64,000 nt of DNA from Alphaproteobacteria bacterium. Lineage in GTDB: Bacteria; Pseudomonadota; Alphaproteobacteria; Thalassobaculales; Thalassobaculaceae. The notes beneath the pieces were generated by a model, which ran no database searches, was not told the DNA's origin, and saw only the letters and a list, made by a program, of their open reading frames with translations. This document shows, in pieces, positions 45,096 through 54,455 of this stretch (its first letter is position 1; each line of letters opens with the position of its first letter). The stretch lies in contig JAJEAR010000012.1 of NCBI GenBank assembly GCA_022822665.1, positions 210,965-274,964 of the forward strand, given 5' to 3'. A program made the translations under genes and the position numbers.

Positions 45096-45926
45096 CTATC
45101 CCTCGCGGCCGTGGAACCGGGCGTAGTGCTGCAGGATTCCGGCAGCCGTCTCCTCGATCGACCGGCGCGTGACATCGATGACCGGCCATCCCTCGGCATG
45201 GAACAGCCGGCGCGCCGCCGTTACCTCCCGGCGCACGGTCTCGAGATCGACATAGTCGCTTCCCTGTTCCTGTCTGAGCATGAGCATGCGGTTGCGCCGC
45301 AGCTGCGTAAGCCTGACCGGATCATTGGTCAGCCCGACGATCAGGCGTCCGCGCAGCGCCCGGATCTGCGGTGGCAGCGGCATGCCCGAGACCAGTGGCA
45401 CGTTCGCGACCTTGTAGCCCCGGTTGGCAAGGTAGAGCGCCGTCGGCGTCTTCGAGGTCCGGGACACGCCAAGCAGGACGATGTCCGCCGCATCCAGACT
45501 GTCGAGCAGTTGCCCGTCGTCATGGGTGAGCGTGTAGTCCATCGCCTCGATCCGCTCGAAATAGGCAGCGTCCAGGCGGTGTTGCCGGCCCGGGCGGCCC
45601 TCGCTCTCCACCCCCAGATACTCGGCCAGGGTGTGCAGGACCTGGTCGAGGACCGGGACGCACGGTACCTGGAGGCGCTGACATCCGTCCTCGAGGCGGT
45701 GGCACAGGGCCTTGTCGATGATGGTGTAGAGAACCGGTCCGGGATAGGATTCAATCGCGGTGAGGATCCGGTCGACATGTTCGCCGGAACGAACCAGCGA
45801 CCAGACGTGCTCGGTGGCCTGCACCCCCTGGAACTGCACCATGCACGCGCGCACGACCTGGTGGTTTGTCTCCCCTGTCGCATCCGATACAAGGTGAATG
45901 TGAATCCGCGTCGACATCGACTCCAC
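45096..45926 (-). CDS. PPSR-family kinase/pyrophosphorylase (pyruvate-phosphate dikinase regulator)
   Basis: 276 residues (273 if the second ATG is used). IHLVSDATGETNHQVVRACMVQF at the N-terminus, the P-loop-like GVSRTSKTPTALYLANRGYKVANVPLV in the middle and QGSDYVDLETVRREVTAARRLFHAEGWPVIDVTRRSIEETAAGI at the end are the DUF299/PPSR signatures. These proteins phosphorylate and dephosphorylate PEP synthase or pyruvate-phosphate dikinase using ADP or Pi. The homologue beside the Caulobacter origin is the first numbered gene of that genome, facing hemE as here. Confidence 0.93.
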   Translation of the reverse strand: MESMSTRIHIHLVSDATGETNHQVVRACMVQFQGVQATEHVWSLVRSGEHVDRILTAIESYPGPVLYTIIDKALCHRLEDGCQRLQVPCVPVLDQVLHTLAEYLGVESEGRPGRQHRLDAAYFERIEAMDYTLTHDDGQLLDSLDAADIVLLGVSRTSKTPTALYLANRGYKVANVPLVSGMPLPPQIRALRGRLIVGLTNDPVRLTQLRRNRMLMLRQEQGSDYVDLETVRREVTAARRLFHAEGWPVIDVTRRSIEETAAGILQHYARFHGREG

Positions 45927-46242
45927 GCCAGGTCCAGGGGGCAGAACGGTTTGTGGAAGAAATGACAGTCCTGTTACGGCCGGCAGGGTTACTCACGGTT
46001 TGTCCGGTGGCTCTCATCCGTGGAAATGGCAAAATGCCGTGAATTCACGGCCTGTGGAAAACCGCGCGACGCCGCGGCCAACCCGGCTCCAATACCCGGT
46101 CCCGACAGCGGTCCGGCCCCGGTGCCTTCCGTGAGCATCTTCTGAAGAACCTGTTCGTTCATGCAGTTTTCCACTACTCAACGCCCTCCAGAGCAACAGC
46201 CATATTCAAGTATATGCCATGCATGGATTGAAAGGGACGTGT
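45927..46242. other. Candidate chromosomal replication origin (oriC) between PPSR gene and hemE
   Basis: A 316-nt divergent spacer. DnaA-box-like sequences are TGTGGAAGA (45952-45960), TGTGGAAAA (46053-46061; 8 of 9 matches to TTATCCACA on the minus strand) and TTTTCCACT (46167-46175). A short A/T-richer stretch, CATATTCAAGTATATG, lies at 46201-46216. In Caulobacter and Rickettsia the origin lies beside hemE in the same context. Gene orientation in this window switches here from mostly minus to mostly plus, as expected around an origin. Not proven; the boxes are imperfect. Confidence 0.6.
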
Positions 46243-47277
46243 GTGTCTGAACCCCTGATGCTCCAGGCCCTGGCCGGCACCCGGACGTCGCGGCCACCGT
46301 TCTGGCTCATGCGCCAGGCCGGCCGGTACCTGCCGGAATACCGGGCGGTGCGCGCGAAGCGGGAGACATTTCTCGAGGTTTGCCTCGACCCGGAACTGGC
46401 AACCGAGGTCACGCTGCAGCCGGTCCGCCGCTTCGCCCCTGACGCCGCCATCGTGTTCTCCGATATCCTGGTCATTCCGGTCCTGCTCGGCCGCGGTGTC
46501 CGGTTCGTGGAGGGAACAGGACCCGTGCTGGACGCGATCGAGGGCGTGCAGCAACTGGGCCCCCTGCCCGCACGGATGGACGCATCGGTGATCGCCCCCG
46601 TCTACGAGACCGTCGCGCGGGTGCGCGCGGCACTTCCGGACGAACTGGCGTTGATCGGTTTTGCCGGGGGCCCGTGGACCGTTGCGACCTACATGGTCGA
46701 GGGCGGGAGCAGCCGGGACTACCTGCGCACCAGGCGGTGGCTCTATGCCGATCCCGAAGGGTTCGCCACGCTGATCGACGTGCTGGTCGAGGCGACCATC
46801 GCCCATCTCGACGCCCAGATCGAGGCGGGCGCCCAGGTCGTCAAGCTGTTCGACAGCTGGGCCGGGGTCCTGGCTCCACGCGCCTTCGAGCGATGGTGCA
46901 TCGCGCCGACCAGGCGTATCGTTGCCGCGCTGCACCGGCGTCATCCGGACGTGCCCGTGATCGGGTTTCCGCGTGGCGCGGGAGCCGGCTACGCGGAATT
47001 TGCCCGCGGTTCCGGGGTCGATGCGGTGGCGATCGATACCTCGGTTCCGCCCGAGTGGGCCGCGCGGGTCCTGCAGCCGCTGGTTCCGGTTCAGGGCAAT
47101 CTCGATCCGGCGGCGCTGGTTGCGGGAGGCGAGGCCATGGCCGGAGAGGTGCGCGCGATCACCCGCGCCCTCTCTCGCGGCGCGCACATCTTCAATCTCG
47201 GCCACGGGGTCCTGCCCGCGACGCCACCCGACCATGTCGGGGAGCTGGCGGAGCTTCTCAGGTCGGGAACGGTCTAG
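46243..47277 (+). CDS. hemE: Uroporphyrinogen decarboxylase
   Basis: 344 residues from the GTG preceded by AAAGGGA; an ATG at 46219 in frame is an alternative. RPPFWLMRQAGRYLPEYR is the first signature, with the substrate-coordinating Asp in FSDILVIP. GFAGGPWTVATYMVEGG and VKLFDSWAG are further signatures, and FNLGHGVLPATPPDHV lies near the end. It decarboxylates uroporphyrinogen III to coproporphyrinogen III in heme synthesis. It leads a plus-strand run with hemJ. Confidence 0.97.
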   Translation: MSEPLMLQALAGTRTSRPPFWLMRQAGRYLPEYRAVRAKRETFLEVCLDPELATEVTLQPVRRFAPDAAIVFSDILVIPVLLGRGVRFVEGTGPVLDAIEGVQQLGPLPARMDASVIAPVYETVARVRAALPDELALIGFAGGPWTVATYMVEGGSSRDYLRTRRWLYADPEGFATLIDVLVEATIAHLDAQIEAGAQVVKLFDSWAGVLAPRAFERWCIAPTRRIVAALHRRHPDVPVIGFPRGAGAGYAEFARGSGVDAVAIDTSVPPEWAARVLQPLVPVQGNLDPAALVAGGEAMAGEVRAITRALSRGAHIFNLGHGVLPATPPDHVGELAELLRSGTV

Positions 47278-47286
47278 GAGCCCCGG

Positions 47287-47721
47287 ATGGCCGAGTTCTA
47301 CCCATGGATCAAGGCGGCGCACGTGATCAGCGTGATGGCGTGGATGGCGGGCATGCTCTACCTGCCGCGCCTGTTCGTCTACCACGCCGATGCCGCGCCC
47401 GGTTCGGAGCTGTCGGAGACGCTGAAGCTGATGGAGCGCCGTCTGCTGCGGCTCATCATCAACCCGTCGATGATCGCGAGTTTCCTGTTCGGCATGTGGA
47501 TGCTGCTGCTCGACCCGGTCCTGCTCGAGCAGCCGTGGATGTGGGTCAAGCTGCTCGCGCTGGTGGGCCTGACGGGGGTGCATGGCGCGCTGGCGCGCTG
47601 GCGCCGGTTCTTCGAACGCGACGCCAACATGCTGCCGGCCCGCACCTACAGGATCGTCAACGAGCTTCCGACGCTGCTGATGGCGATCATCGTCATCCTG
47701 GTGATCGTGCGGCCGTTCTGA
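47287..47721 (+). CDS. hemJ: Protoporphyrinogen oxidase HemJ
   Basis: 144 residues, four membrane helices. WIKAAHVISVMAWMAGMLYLPRLFVYH contains the heme-ligand His and is the HemJ hallmark. ERRLLRLIINPSMIASFLFGMWMLL and WMWVKLLALVGLTGVHGALARWRR follow. It oxidises protoporphyrinogen IX in the inner membrane. It starts 9 nt after hemE, the usual pair. Confidence 0.95.
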   Translation: MAEFYPWIKAAHVISVMAWMAGMLYLPRLFVYHADAAPGSELSETLKLMERRLLRLIINPSMIASFLFGMWMLLLDPVLLEQPWMWVKLLALVGLTGVHGALARWRRFFERDANMLPARTYRIVNELPTLLMAIIVILVIVRPF

Positions 47722-47899
47722 AGCCGGCGCGCGGGGCCGGCGCCACCGGGCCTCGGCACAATAGGATTTGACACCCGCGCCGGTGATTGGGTAGACAGCG
47801 AACTGTCAGGCGCCTTCCGGGACCACCGCAACCGCGTGTGCCCGTCCTCCTGCCTGCCCTTCCCCGCCTTGCCCCACAGCTTCCACAAAGCTGGCTGCC

Positions 47900-49159
47900 A
47901 TGCACCTCCAGGAACTCAAGACAAAGTCCCCGTCCGATCTTCTTGCCTACGCGGAAGATCTGGAGATCGAGAACGCAAGTTCGCTGCGCAAGCAGGCGAT
48001 GATGTTCGCGATCCTCAAGCAGCTGGCGGAAAACGAAGTCCCGATCTACGGCGCCGGTGTGCTCGAGACGCTGTCGGACGGGTTCGGCTTCCTGCGTTCG
48101 CCGGAATCCAACTACCTGCCGGGACCGGACGACATCTATGTCTCGCCCACCCAGGTCCGCCGGTTCGGGCTGCGCACCGGCGACACGGTGGAGGGCCAGA
48201 TCCGCGCGCCGAAGGACGGCGAGCGGTACTTCGCGCTGCTCAAGGTCAACAAGATCAACTTCGAGGACCTGCAGGTTGTCCGGCACCGGATCAACTTCGA
48301 CAACCTGACGCCGCTCTACCCGGACGAACGCCTGGTGCTCGAGATCGAGTCGCAGTCGCGCTCCAGCGACCAGACCTGCCGGGTCATCGACCTGATCTCG
48401 CCGATCGGGAAGGGACAGCGCGCCCTGGTGGTCGCACCACCGCGCACCGGCAAGACGGTGATGCTTCAGAACATCGCCACGTCGATCGCGCGCAACCATC
48501 CCGAGGTGTACCTCATCGTGCTGCTGATCGACGAGCGGCCGGAGGAGGTCACCGACATGGACCGCACGGTCAAGGGCGAGGTGATCAGTTCCACCTTCGA
48601 CGAACCGGCGAGCCGCCATGTCCAGGTTGCCGAGATGGTGATCGAGAAGGCAAAGCGCCTGGTCGAGCATCGCCGCGACGTCGTGATCCTGCTGGACTCG
48701 ATCACCCGGCTTGCGCGGGCCTACAACACCGTGGTGCCGTCGTCGGGCAAGGTGCTGACCGGCGGTGTCGATGCCAATGCGCTGCAGCGGCCGAAACGCT
48801 TCTTCGGCGCCGCGCGGAACATCGAGGAGGGCGGTTCGCTGTCGATCATCGCGACCGCGCTGATCGACACCGGCTCTCGCATGGACGAGGTGATCTTCGA
48901 GGAGTTCAAGGGCACCGGCAATTCCGAGATCATCCTTGACCGCAAGCTGACCGACAAGCGCACCTTCCCGACCATCGACATCACCCGTTCGGGCACCCGC
49001 AAGGAAGAACTGCTGGTGGACAAGGCAACGCTGTCAAAGATGTGGGTACTGCGCCGCATCCTGACCCAGATGGGAACGGTGGATGCCATGGAATTCCTGC
49101 TCGACAAGCTGAAGACATCCAAGAGCAACCAGGATTTCTTCACCGTCATGAATTCCTGA
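47900..49159 (+). CDS. rho: Transcription termination factor Rho
   Basis: 419 residues. N-terminal helical domain ([22 protein letters not shown]), RNA-binding cold-shock-like domain ([31 protein letters not shown]), then the hexameric ATPase with [12 protein letters not shown] (Walker A), [13 protein letters not shown] (catalytic Glu and Walker B), the Q-loop region [27 protein letters not shown] and R-loop [13 protein letters not shown]. It ends transcription of untranslated RNA. A TTGACA at 47768-47773 in the 178-nt spacer after hemJ may be part of its promoter. Confidence 0.98.
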   Translation: MHLQELKTKSPSDLLAYAEDLEIENASSLRKQAMMFAILKQLAENEVPIYGAGVLETLSDGFGFLRSPESNYLPGPDDIYVSPTQVRRFGLRTGDTVEGQIRAPKDGERYFALLKVNKINFEDLQVVRHRINFDNLTPLYPDERLVLEIESQSRSSDQTCRVIDLISPIGKGQRALVVAPPRTGKTVMLQNIATSIARNHPEVYLIVLLIDERPEEVTDMDRTVKGEVISSTFDEPASRHVQVAEMVIEKAKRLVEHRRDVVILLDSITRLARAYNTVVPSSGKVLTGGVDANALQRPKRFFGAARNIEEGGSLSIIATALIDTGSRMDEVIFEEFKGTGNSEIILDRKLTDKRTFPTIDITRSGTRKEELLVDKATLSKMWVLRRILTQMGTVDAMEFLLDKLKTSKSNQDFFTVMNS

Positions 49160-49189
49160 CGCCGATCTTCCAACCTGCAGGGCCGGCAC

Positions 49190-50188
49190 ATGAACCGGAT
49201 ATTCTCGGGCATCCAGCCCTCGGGAAACCTCCAGCTCGGCAACTACCTGGGCGCGATCCGCAACTGGGCCAGGATGCAGGACACCCACGAGTGCATCTAC
49301 TGCGTGGTCGACCTGCATGCGATCACGGTGCCCCAGGATCCGGCAGAGCTGAGGAAGGCGACGCGGGAGGTCGCCGCGGGCGTCATCGCCGGCGGCGTCG
49401 ACCCCGACCGCTCGCTGATCTTCGTCCAGAGCCAGGCCCCCGAACATGCCGAACTGGCGTGGATCCTCAACTGCGTCGCCAGGCTCGGGTGGCTCAATCG
49501 CATGACCCAGTTCAAGGACAAGGCGGGCGCCGACCGCGACGGCGCCACTGTCGGGCTCTATACCTACCCGGTCCTGCAGGCGGCCGATGTTCTTGCCTAC
49601 AAGGCGACCGATGTACCGGTCGGCGAGGACCAGAAACAGCACATCGAACTTTGCCGGGACATCGCCCAGGCATTCAATTCCATGTTCGGCACCGACTTCT
49701 TCCCGCTGCCCGAGCCGCGCATCCAGCCCGAGGCCGCACGGATCATGAGCCTGCGCGACGGCACTCGGAAGATGAGCAAGTCTGACCCGTCGGACTACTC
49801 GCGCATCAACATGACCGATGGTCCGGACCTGATCGCGCGGAAGATCCGGCGCGCGAAGACCGACGCGGCCCCGCTTCCCGACCATCCCGACGAGCTCGAG
49901 AACCGCCCGGAAGCCCGGAACCTGGTCGCGATCTACGCGGCGCTCGCCGAAATCCCGCAGGAGACCGTCGTCGGGCAGTTTGCCGGAAAGGGGTTCGGAG
50001 CCTTCAAGTCTGAACTCGCCGATCTCGCCGTCGCCGTTCTCGGACCGATCGGCGAGGAGATGCAGCGCCTGACGGCGGCGCCCGACGAGGTTGACGCGAT
50101 CCTGGGCCGCGGCAACGCCCGGGCGCGCGAGATTTCCGGACCGATCGTTCGTGCGGCACAGGACATCGTCGGGTTCCACCGGGCGTAA
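49190..50188 (+). CDS. trpS: Tryptophanyl-tRNA synthetase
   Basis: 332 residues, class [23 protein letters not shown] carries the HIGH-equivalent and [17 protein letters not shown] the KMSKS motif. [34 protein letters not shown] is conserved in bacterial TrpRS. It starts 30 nt after rho and is followed by a strong hairpin terminator. Confidence 0.97.
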   Translation: MNRIFSGIQPSGNLQLGNYLGAIRNWARMQDTHECIYCVVDLHAITVPQDPAELRKATREVAAGVIAGGVDPDRSLIFVQSQAPEHAELAWILNCVARLGWLNRMTQFKDKAGADRDGATVGLYTYPVLQAADVLAYKATDVPVGEDQKQHIELCRDIAQAFNSMFGTDFFPLPEPRIQPEAARIMSLRDGTRKMSKSDPSDYSRINMTDGPDLIARKIRRAKTDAAPLPDHPDELENRPEARNLVAIYAALAEIPQETVVGQFAGKGFGAFKSELADLAVAVLGPIGEEMQRLTAAPDEVDAILGRGNARAREISGPIVRAAQDIVGFHRA

Positions 50189-50207
50189 CGGCTTGAACTT
50201 GACCGGG

Positions 50208-50235
50208 GCTCCTGTCACACTGGCAGGAGCTTTGT
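50208..50235 (+). terminator. Rho-independent terminator after trpS
   Basis: GCTCCTGTCA and TGGCAGGAGC pair as a 10-bp stem (one G-U) around a CAC loop, followed by TTTGT. It lies 20 nt after the trpS stop and ahead of nfuA, so it should end the trpS transcript. Confidence 0.8.
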
Positions 50236-50263
50236 GCCGCGAATTCCGGGGAGCAGGATACCC

Positions 50264-50833
50264 ATGTTCATCCAGACGGAAGAGACCCCGAATCCGGCCA
50301 CGCTGAAGTTCCTGCCGGGCCGCACGGTCCTGGGCAACGGCAGCGTCGACTACCGGTCGATCGAGGAAACCTCGCATTCTCCCCTCGCCCGGACGCTGTT
50401 CGGCATTGACGGCGTGACCAGCGTGTTCCTCGCCGACGAGTTTCTGACCGTCGGCAAGCGCGATGACAAGGATTGGCGGGTAATGAAGCCGGTGGTTCTC
50501 GGAGCCATCATGGAACATTTCACCCGCGGCCTGCCGGTGGTGACCGGCACGGTGGAGGCAGCCGGCGACACGGACGCGGAGGACAGCGAGGTCGTCGCGA
50601 AGATCAAGGAACTGCTCTACACGCGCGTGCGTCCTGCGGTGGCCCAGGACGGAGGCGACATCGTGTTCGAAACCTTCGAGGACGGGGTCGTCACCCTGCA
50701 GATGCGCGGCGCCTGTGCCGGCTGTCCGAGCTCCACGGCCACGCTCAAGATGGGCATCGAGAACATGCTCCGGCACTACATTCCCGAAGTCAGGGAGGTA
50801 CGCGCCGCCGGGCTCGAATACGCGCCCTGGTAA
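50264..50833 (+). CDS. NifU-like Fe-S carrier (NfuA/Nfu family)
   Basis: 189 residues from the ATG after GGGGAGCAGG. The N-terminal Nfu domain begins MFIQTEETPNPATLKFLPG and has GVTSVFLADEFLTVGKRDDKDW. The C-terminal NifU domain has VRPAVAQDGGDIVFE and the cluster-binding MRGACAGCPSS (CxxC). It delivers 4Fe-4S clusters to targets; the downstream MiaB and other radical-SAM or Fe-S proteins are plausible clients. This is the standard alphaproteobacterial and mitochondrial NFU1 type. Confidence 0.95.
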   Translation: MFIQTEETPNPATLKFLPGRTVLGNGSVDYRSIEETSHSPLARTLFGIDGVTSVFLADEFLTVGKRDDKDWRVMKPVVLGAIMEHFTRGLPVVTGTVEAAGDTDAEDSEVVAKIKELLYTRVRPAVAQDGGDIVFETFEDGVVTLQMRGACAGCPSSTATLKMGIENMLRHYIPEVREVRAAGLEYAPW

Positions 50834-50844
50834 GCCGGTAGCGA

Positions 50845-51789
50845 ATGGGCACTGCCGGTCGGGTCGTCCTGCCCGTATTGCTGTGTGCCACGGCACTTGC
50901 GACATTTCTCGTCCTCGCGGCCGGCGTGCGGATCATGGCGCCGCCGCGTGAACTGGAGACCCCCGCTCCCGGTCCGGAGGGGATCCGGATCCACCTGTTC
51001 CGGGTGGCCGCCAGCGCCGAGCTCGAGCAGCTGTTCGGCTGGCACGGCTACGAGCTCGGTGCGGTTCGTACCGGAGAGGCGCCGGTCCCCGCACTGCTTG
51101 CCGGAGCCCTGCCGAGGGACCTCGGCACCGTGCCGCTGCATGGCGGGCGCAAGTCCCTGTTCCTCGCCGCGGTACTGCCAAGCGTCCTGTACTGCAACGA
51201 ACTGGTCCTGGTGCGCCGCCACAGGCTCGAGCAGCTCCGGAACGGGGAGGCGACACCGGCTGCATCCGCCGAGTGGGTCCGGGCTCTGGCAGATCGCTAT
51301 GGTCTCGAGGAGCTGGCGCCCGAGGAGTTGCTGCGCCGGGTCGACACGGTCCCGGTGGCGCTGGCTCTCGCCCAGGCCGCCGTCGAGAGCGGCTGGGGAA
51401 CCTCGAGATTTGCGCGTCAGGGCAATGCGCTGTTCGGTGTGCGCACCTGGGTGAGGGACGAGGGGCTTGCTCCCGATGACATCGGTCCCGGCAGGACCTA
51501 CGGTGTGAGGCGCTACCGGACCGTCGCGCACTCGGTCTGTTCCTACATCCATAACCTGAACGTGAGCGACCACTACGCGTCCTTCCGCGAGGCCAGGCAA
51601 CGGCTGCGCCGGGACGGTGTCGCGCGAGGGCGCTGGGGGCACGAGCTTGCGGGCCACCTCCACCGCTACTCCGAGCAGGGAGAGCGCTATACCGAAACGG
51701 TGCGACTGGTGATCTCGGGAAACGCGCTCGATGACTTCGAGACGGTCACCCTGACCGGCGAACCGGACCAGGCGGCCGCAGGCAGCTGA
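50845..51789 (+). CDS. Bax-like glucosaminidase-domain protein
   Basis: 314 residues. One N-terminal membrane anchor (VVLPVLLCATALATFLVLAAG), then a periplasmic domain. The conserved core is KSLFLAAVLPSVLYCNELVL, then VPVALALAQAAVESGWGTSRFARQGNALFGV with the presumed catalytic Glu in AVESGWG, and YRTVAHSVCSYIHNLNVSDHYASFREAR. This matches the Bax family related to N-acetylglucosaminidases acting on peptidoglycan. It converges on the deacetylase gene with 7 nt between stops. Confidence 0.88.
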   Translation: MGTAGRVVLPVLLCATALATFLVLAAGVRIMAPPRELETPAPGPEGIRIHLFRVAASAELEQLFGWHGYELGAVRTGEAPVPALLAGALPRDLGTVPLHGGRKSLFLAAVLPSVLYCNELVLVRRHRLEQLRNGEATPAASAEWVRALADRYGLEELAPEELLRRVDTVPVALALAQAAVESGWGTSRFARQGNALFGVRTWVRDEGLAPDDIGPGRTYGVRRYRTVAHSVCSYIHNLNVSDHYASFREARQRLRRDGVARGRWGHELAGHLHRYSEQGERYTETVRLVISGNALDDFETVTLTGEPDQAAAGS

Positions 51790-51796
51790 GGTGCGA

Positions 51797-52831
51797 TCAG
51801 GACCCGGGAGAGAGGAACTGCACGCCGAACCACCGCCAGCGGGCACCCGGACCCGGCATGGTGCAATTCACCCGCGAGCGTCCCGGGGGCAGCAGGGTGT
51901 GGAACCGCGCCTCGACCCGGCGTCCGAGCACCTCGAGGTCAAGCCCGCCGCCGGAACTCGCGAAACAGGCCAGCCGGTCAAGGTGACCAAGCTCGTCGGG
52001 CACGGTAAAGCCGAACGGCGGCGGGTTCTGCGCAATGACCGGGTTTGCGGGAAGGATATCGGTTACCGGCAGTGGAAGCGTATTGATGACCAGGCGAAAC
52101 CGATCGAGCCCGCCGTAGCGCTCGTTCAGCGGAAACCGTGGAAGAGCCAGCGGATCGGCGCCCGCATGGACCACGCCCGAGTGCTGTCCGAAGGCGGTCT
52201 CGAACCCGTGCCGGCGCACCAGGGCGCGCACTTCGGGATCATATTCGCCGAACGGGTAGGCAAACAGCCGCGGCCGCTCGCCGAGCTCCGCGAGGAACCG
52301 GGCATTCGACTCTTCGAGCTCCCGGGCCGCGTCCGCTCGGGCGATGCGCGTCATGTGCGGATGGGTCCGGGTCTGGCTGCCGATCGTGACCCCGGCGCGA
52401 TGCAGCTCGCGCAGCTGGTCCCAGCTCATGGAACTGGTACGGTTGTAGTCGACCGGGTCGGTCGCCACGAACAGGGTAAACGGAAACCCGGCGTCGCGAA
52501 GCCGCGGCCAGGCTTCCCGGTAGACGGAGAGAAACGCATCATCGATGGTCAGTCCGACGGTCCGCTCGGGCAGCGCCTCCCCGCTCCGGACGCGCGCCAC
52601 GATCTCGGGCACCGGCAGGACCGTGTAGTCCCCGCTGGCGAGTTCGCGCAGGTGCGCCTCGAACTGGTCCAGCCTGATGCTGGTGCTTGGATGTTCCGAC
52701 TCGCCGAAGCGGTGGTAGACGAGGATGACGGCAGAGGATTCGGCAGCCTGCGGCGCCGGCGCGAGGACGCATGCGGCAAGCAGCGACATGACCGTCCAGT
52801 TGATGCGGGAGCGTTGCCAGGCACGTGCCAT
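51797..52831 (-). CDS. Exported polysaccharide deacetylase (NodB domain)
   Basis: 344 residues from the ATG giving MARAWQRSRINW; a signal peptide (WTVMSLLAACVLAPAPQAAES) supports this start. The NodB motifs are AVILVYHRFGES, TVGLTIDDAFLSVY (TIDD for TFDD, the catalytic base and metal Asp), TIGSQTRTHPHM (metal His) and LFAYPFGEYDPEV. A C-terminal extension of about 100 residues (from RYGGLDRFRL on) has no recognised domain. It probably de-N-acetylates a surface glycan in the periplasm. A TATAAT on the minus strand at 52871-52866 fits a promoter 28-35 nt ahead of the start. Confidence 0.88.
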   Translation of the reverse strand: MARAWQRSRINWTVMSLLAACVLAPAPQAAESSAVILVYHRFGESEHPSTSIRLDQFEAHLRELASGDYTVLPVPEIVARVRSGEALPERTVGLTIDDAFLSVYREAWPRLRDAGFPFTLFVATDPVDYNRTSSMSWDQLRELHRAGVTIGSQTRTHPHMTRIARADAARELEESNARFLAELGERPRLFAYPFGEYDPEVRALVRRHGFETAFGQHSGVVHAGADPLALPRFPLNERYGGLDRFRLVINTLPLPVTDILPANPVIAQNPPPFGFTVPDELGHLDRLACFASSGGGLDLEVLGRRVEARFHTLLPPGRSRVNCTMPGPGARWRWFGVQFLSPGS

Positions 52832-53166
52832 CCGGAGACTCTCGCTGTCCAGGCCGGTGTCGCGCGCATTATACTCCGCAGCCCGATCATGATGCCAGAA
52901 TACCGGCCGACGGAAGAGACGGGAATTGCGGGCCGGGGCCGGTGGCGGAGCCGGGACGCCCGTGTTCCGGGCCAGTTCCGGCACTGTTCACTCACACCGC
53001 CCCGCACCGTCACAACCGCCGGATCGTGGCAGTCACGCGACAGGACCCCCCCCGTGGCCCGAGGCCGTGCCGGCCCCGGCGCCCGGCCGGTGAACCGCGA
53101 GACCGGCTGCGGGATGGCGGCACCAGCCCGCCGGGTTCCCGACACGGGCTCCGCGTGGTGCAGCCA
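52832..53166. other. Divergent promoter region of the deacetylase gene and tsaB
   Basis: 335 bases. A perfect -10 hexamer TATAAT faces the deacetylase gene (52871-52866, minus strand); no good -35 was found. Toward tsaB the sequence is G/C-rich and carries a run of seven or more C (about 53046-53053) but no clear promoter. No gene was seen. Confidence 0.45.
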
Positions 53167-53826
53167 GTGATCCTGGCACTGGATTCCTCGGGCGCGAGCT
53201 GTTCGGTCGCGATGCGCCGCAACGGGGTCATCGTGGCCTGCCTGCGCCGCGAACTCGCGCACGGTCACGCCGCCGTCCTGCCGCCGATGATCCGCAGCGT
53301 TCTCGACGGCATTGCCTGCGAACAGCTCCGGGCGATCGCCGTGGTGACCGGGCCCGGGTCGTTTACCGGTATCCGCATCGCCATCGCCGCGGCCCGGGGA
53401 CTGGCGCTGGCGCTCGAGCTGCCGCTGGTGGGAACGAGCGGCTTCGATGTGATCGGATACCGCGCGGCCAGGCGTCCGGCCGGGGCGGGAACGCGGGACG
53501 TGATCGCGATCGACAGCCGCAGGGCCGAGCCCTTCGTCGAGGTTCGCGACGGGACGGGAGCGGTTGTGGAAGCCGGGCAGGCTGTCGAGGTCGATGCCTT
53601 CTGGAGCGGCTTCGCGATCCGCCATGGCCCCCATGCCATGGTCCGTCTGTGGGGCGACGGGACCGGGAGGATGTCCACGGCCTGCACCGGTGTGCGAATC
53701 CTGGCCGTCGATGCCGACGGGCCGTCGGCAGCTGAGGCCTCGGCCGTTGCCGAGGAGAGGCTGGAGACCGGAGCCTTGCCCGATCCTCGCTCGGTGCGCC
53801 CGCTCTATCTTCGGGCGCCGCTGTGA
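53167..53826 (+). CDS. tsaB: tRNA threonylcarbamoyladenosine biosynthesis protein TsaB
   Basis: 219 residues from the GTG that puts the initiator directly before ILALDSSGASCSVAM, the usual TsaB start; GTGs at 53155 and 53158 are alternatives. HGHAAVLPPMIRSVL and VVTGPGSFTGIRIAIAAARGLALAL are the YeaZ/TsaB signatures. It is the non-catalytic partner of TsaD in t6A37 synthesis. rimI overlaps its stop by 4 bp (GTGA). Confidence 0.94.
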   Translation: MILALDSSGASCSVAMRRNGVIVACLRRELAHGHAAVLPPMIRSVLDGIACEQLRAIAVVTGPGSFTGIRIAIAAARGLALALELPLVGTSGFDVIGYRAARRPAGAGTRDVIAIDSRRAEPFVEVRDGTGAVVEAGQAVEVDAFWSGFAIRHGPHAMVRLWGDGTGRMSTACTGVRILAVDADGPSAAEASAVAEERLETGALPDPRSVRPLYLRAPL

Positions 53827-54455
53827 ACCGGACAGCGCTGTACCGGTGCCGGGAGGGTGCCGCAAGGATCGGGCCGCTCGCGCGGTGCGTGGCGTTCCGT
53901 GCCATCGAGAGCCTCCTGCCCGCCGGCTCGGGCTGGACCCGACGCGCCATCGATCGCGCCGTCGGATCCGGCGAGGCCGAGCTGCTGGTGCTGGTCCGCC
54001 AGGGCGCGGGCATGCCCGCGACGGTATGCGGTTGCGTGTTCTGGCGCACCATCGTCCCGGAGGCCGAGATCCTGCAGGTCGTGGTCCGTCATGCCTGGCG
54101 CGGTCGCCGCCACGGATCGGAGATGCTCGCTGCGACCATCGACATCATGCGGATCTCGGGCGTGCGGGAGGTATTTCTCGAGGTGGCATCGGGAAACCGG
54201 CCCGCCCTGGCACTGTACCGGTCCGCCGGATTCCGCGCGACGGGTCGACGCACCTGGTATTACGGCCGGCAGGACGCAGTTCTGATGCGATCTGCATTGT
54301 TGCCGAGGTCAGGTTACGTCAACAGGTTCAACCCGATGAGAACGGGCAGACAGAAGAACTGTGACGAAAACCTGTTGCGCCTGTCTGATACCTGTATTAT
54401 TCAATACCGTAAATGTCCAATAACCCGTGAACTGGAAGATCCGAAGCATGGATAA
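53823..54455 (+). CDS. rimI: RimI-like GNAT N-acetyltransferase with C-terminal extension
   Basis: 210 residues from GTG. GNAT fold with AEILQVVVRHAWRGRRHGSEML (acetyl-CoA loop; RRHGSE deviates from the usual RxxGxG/A) and VFLEVASGNRPALALYRSAGFRATGRRTWYY. RimI acetylates the N-terminus of ribosomal protein S18 and accompanies tsaB in many genomes. The family usually ends near residue 160. The last ~45 residues (PRSGYVNRFNPMRTG onward) are translated from the region that should hold the mucR promoter, and the stop lies 8 bp inside mucR. The stop codon may have been lost recently. Confidence 0.85.
   Translation: MNRTALYRCREGAARIGPLARCVAFRAIESLLPAGSGWTRRAIDRAVGSGEAELLVLVRQGAGMPATVCGCVFWRTIVPEAEILQVVVRHAWRGRRHGSEMLAATIDIMRISGVREVFLEVASGNRPALALYRSAGFRATGRRTWYYGRQDAVLMRSALLPRSGYVNRFNPMRTGRQKNCDENLLRLSDTCIIQYRKCPITRELEDPKHG
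54394..54407. promoter_or_regulatory. AT-rich palindrome ahead of mucR
   Basis: GTATT-ATTC-AATAC, 41 nt upstream of the mucR start and inside the 3' end of rimI. TTGCGC lies at 54375-54380, 17 nt before TATTCA. MucR/Ros proteins bind AT-rich inverted repeats and autoregulate, so this may be promoter and operator in one. Confidence 0.45.

Noticed and set aside
45989..46174. 61-codon minus-strand open frame in the candidate origin
   Set aside because: No family resemblance, and it overlaps the DnaA-box-like sites; more likely fortuitous.
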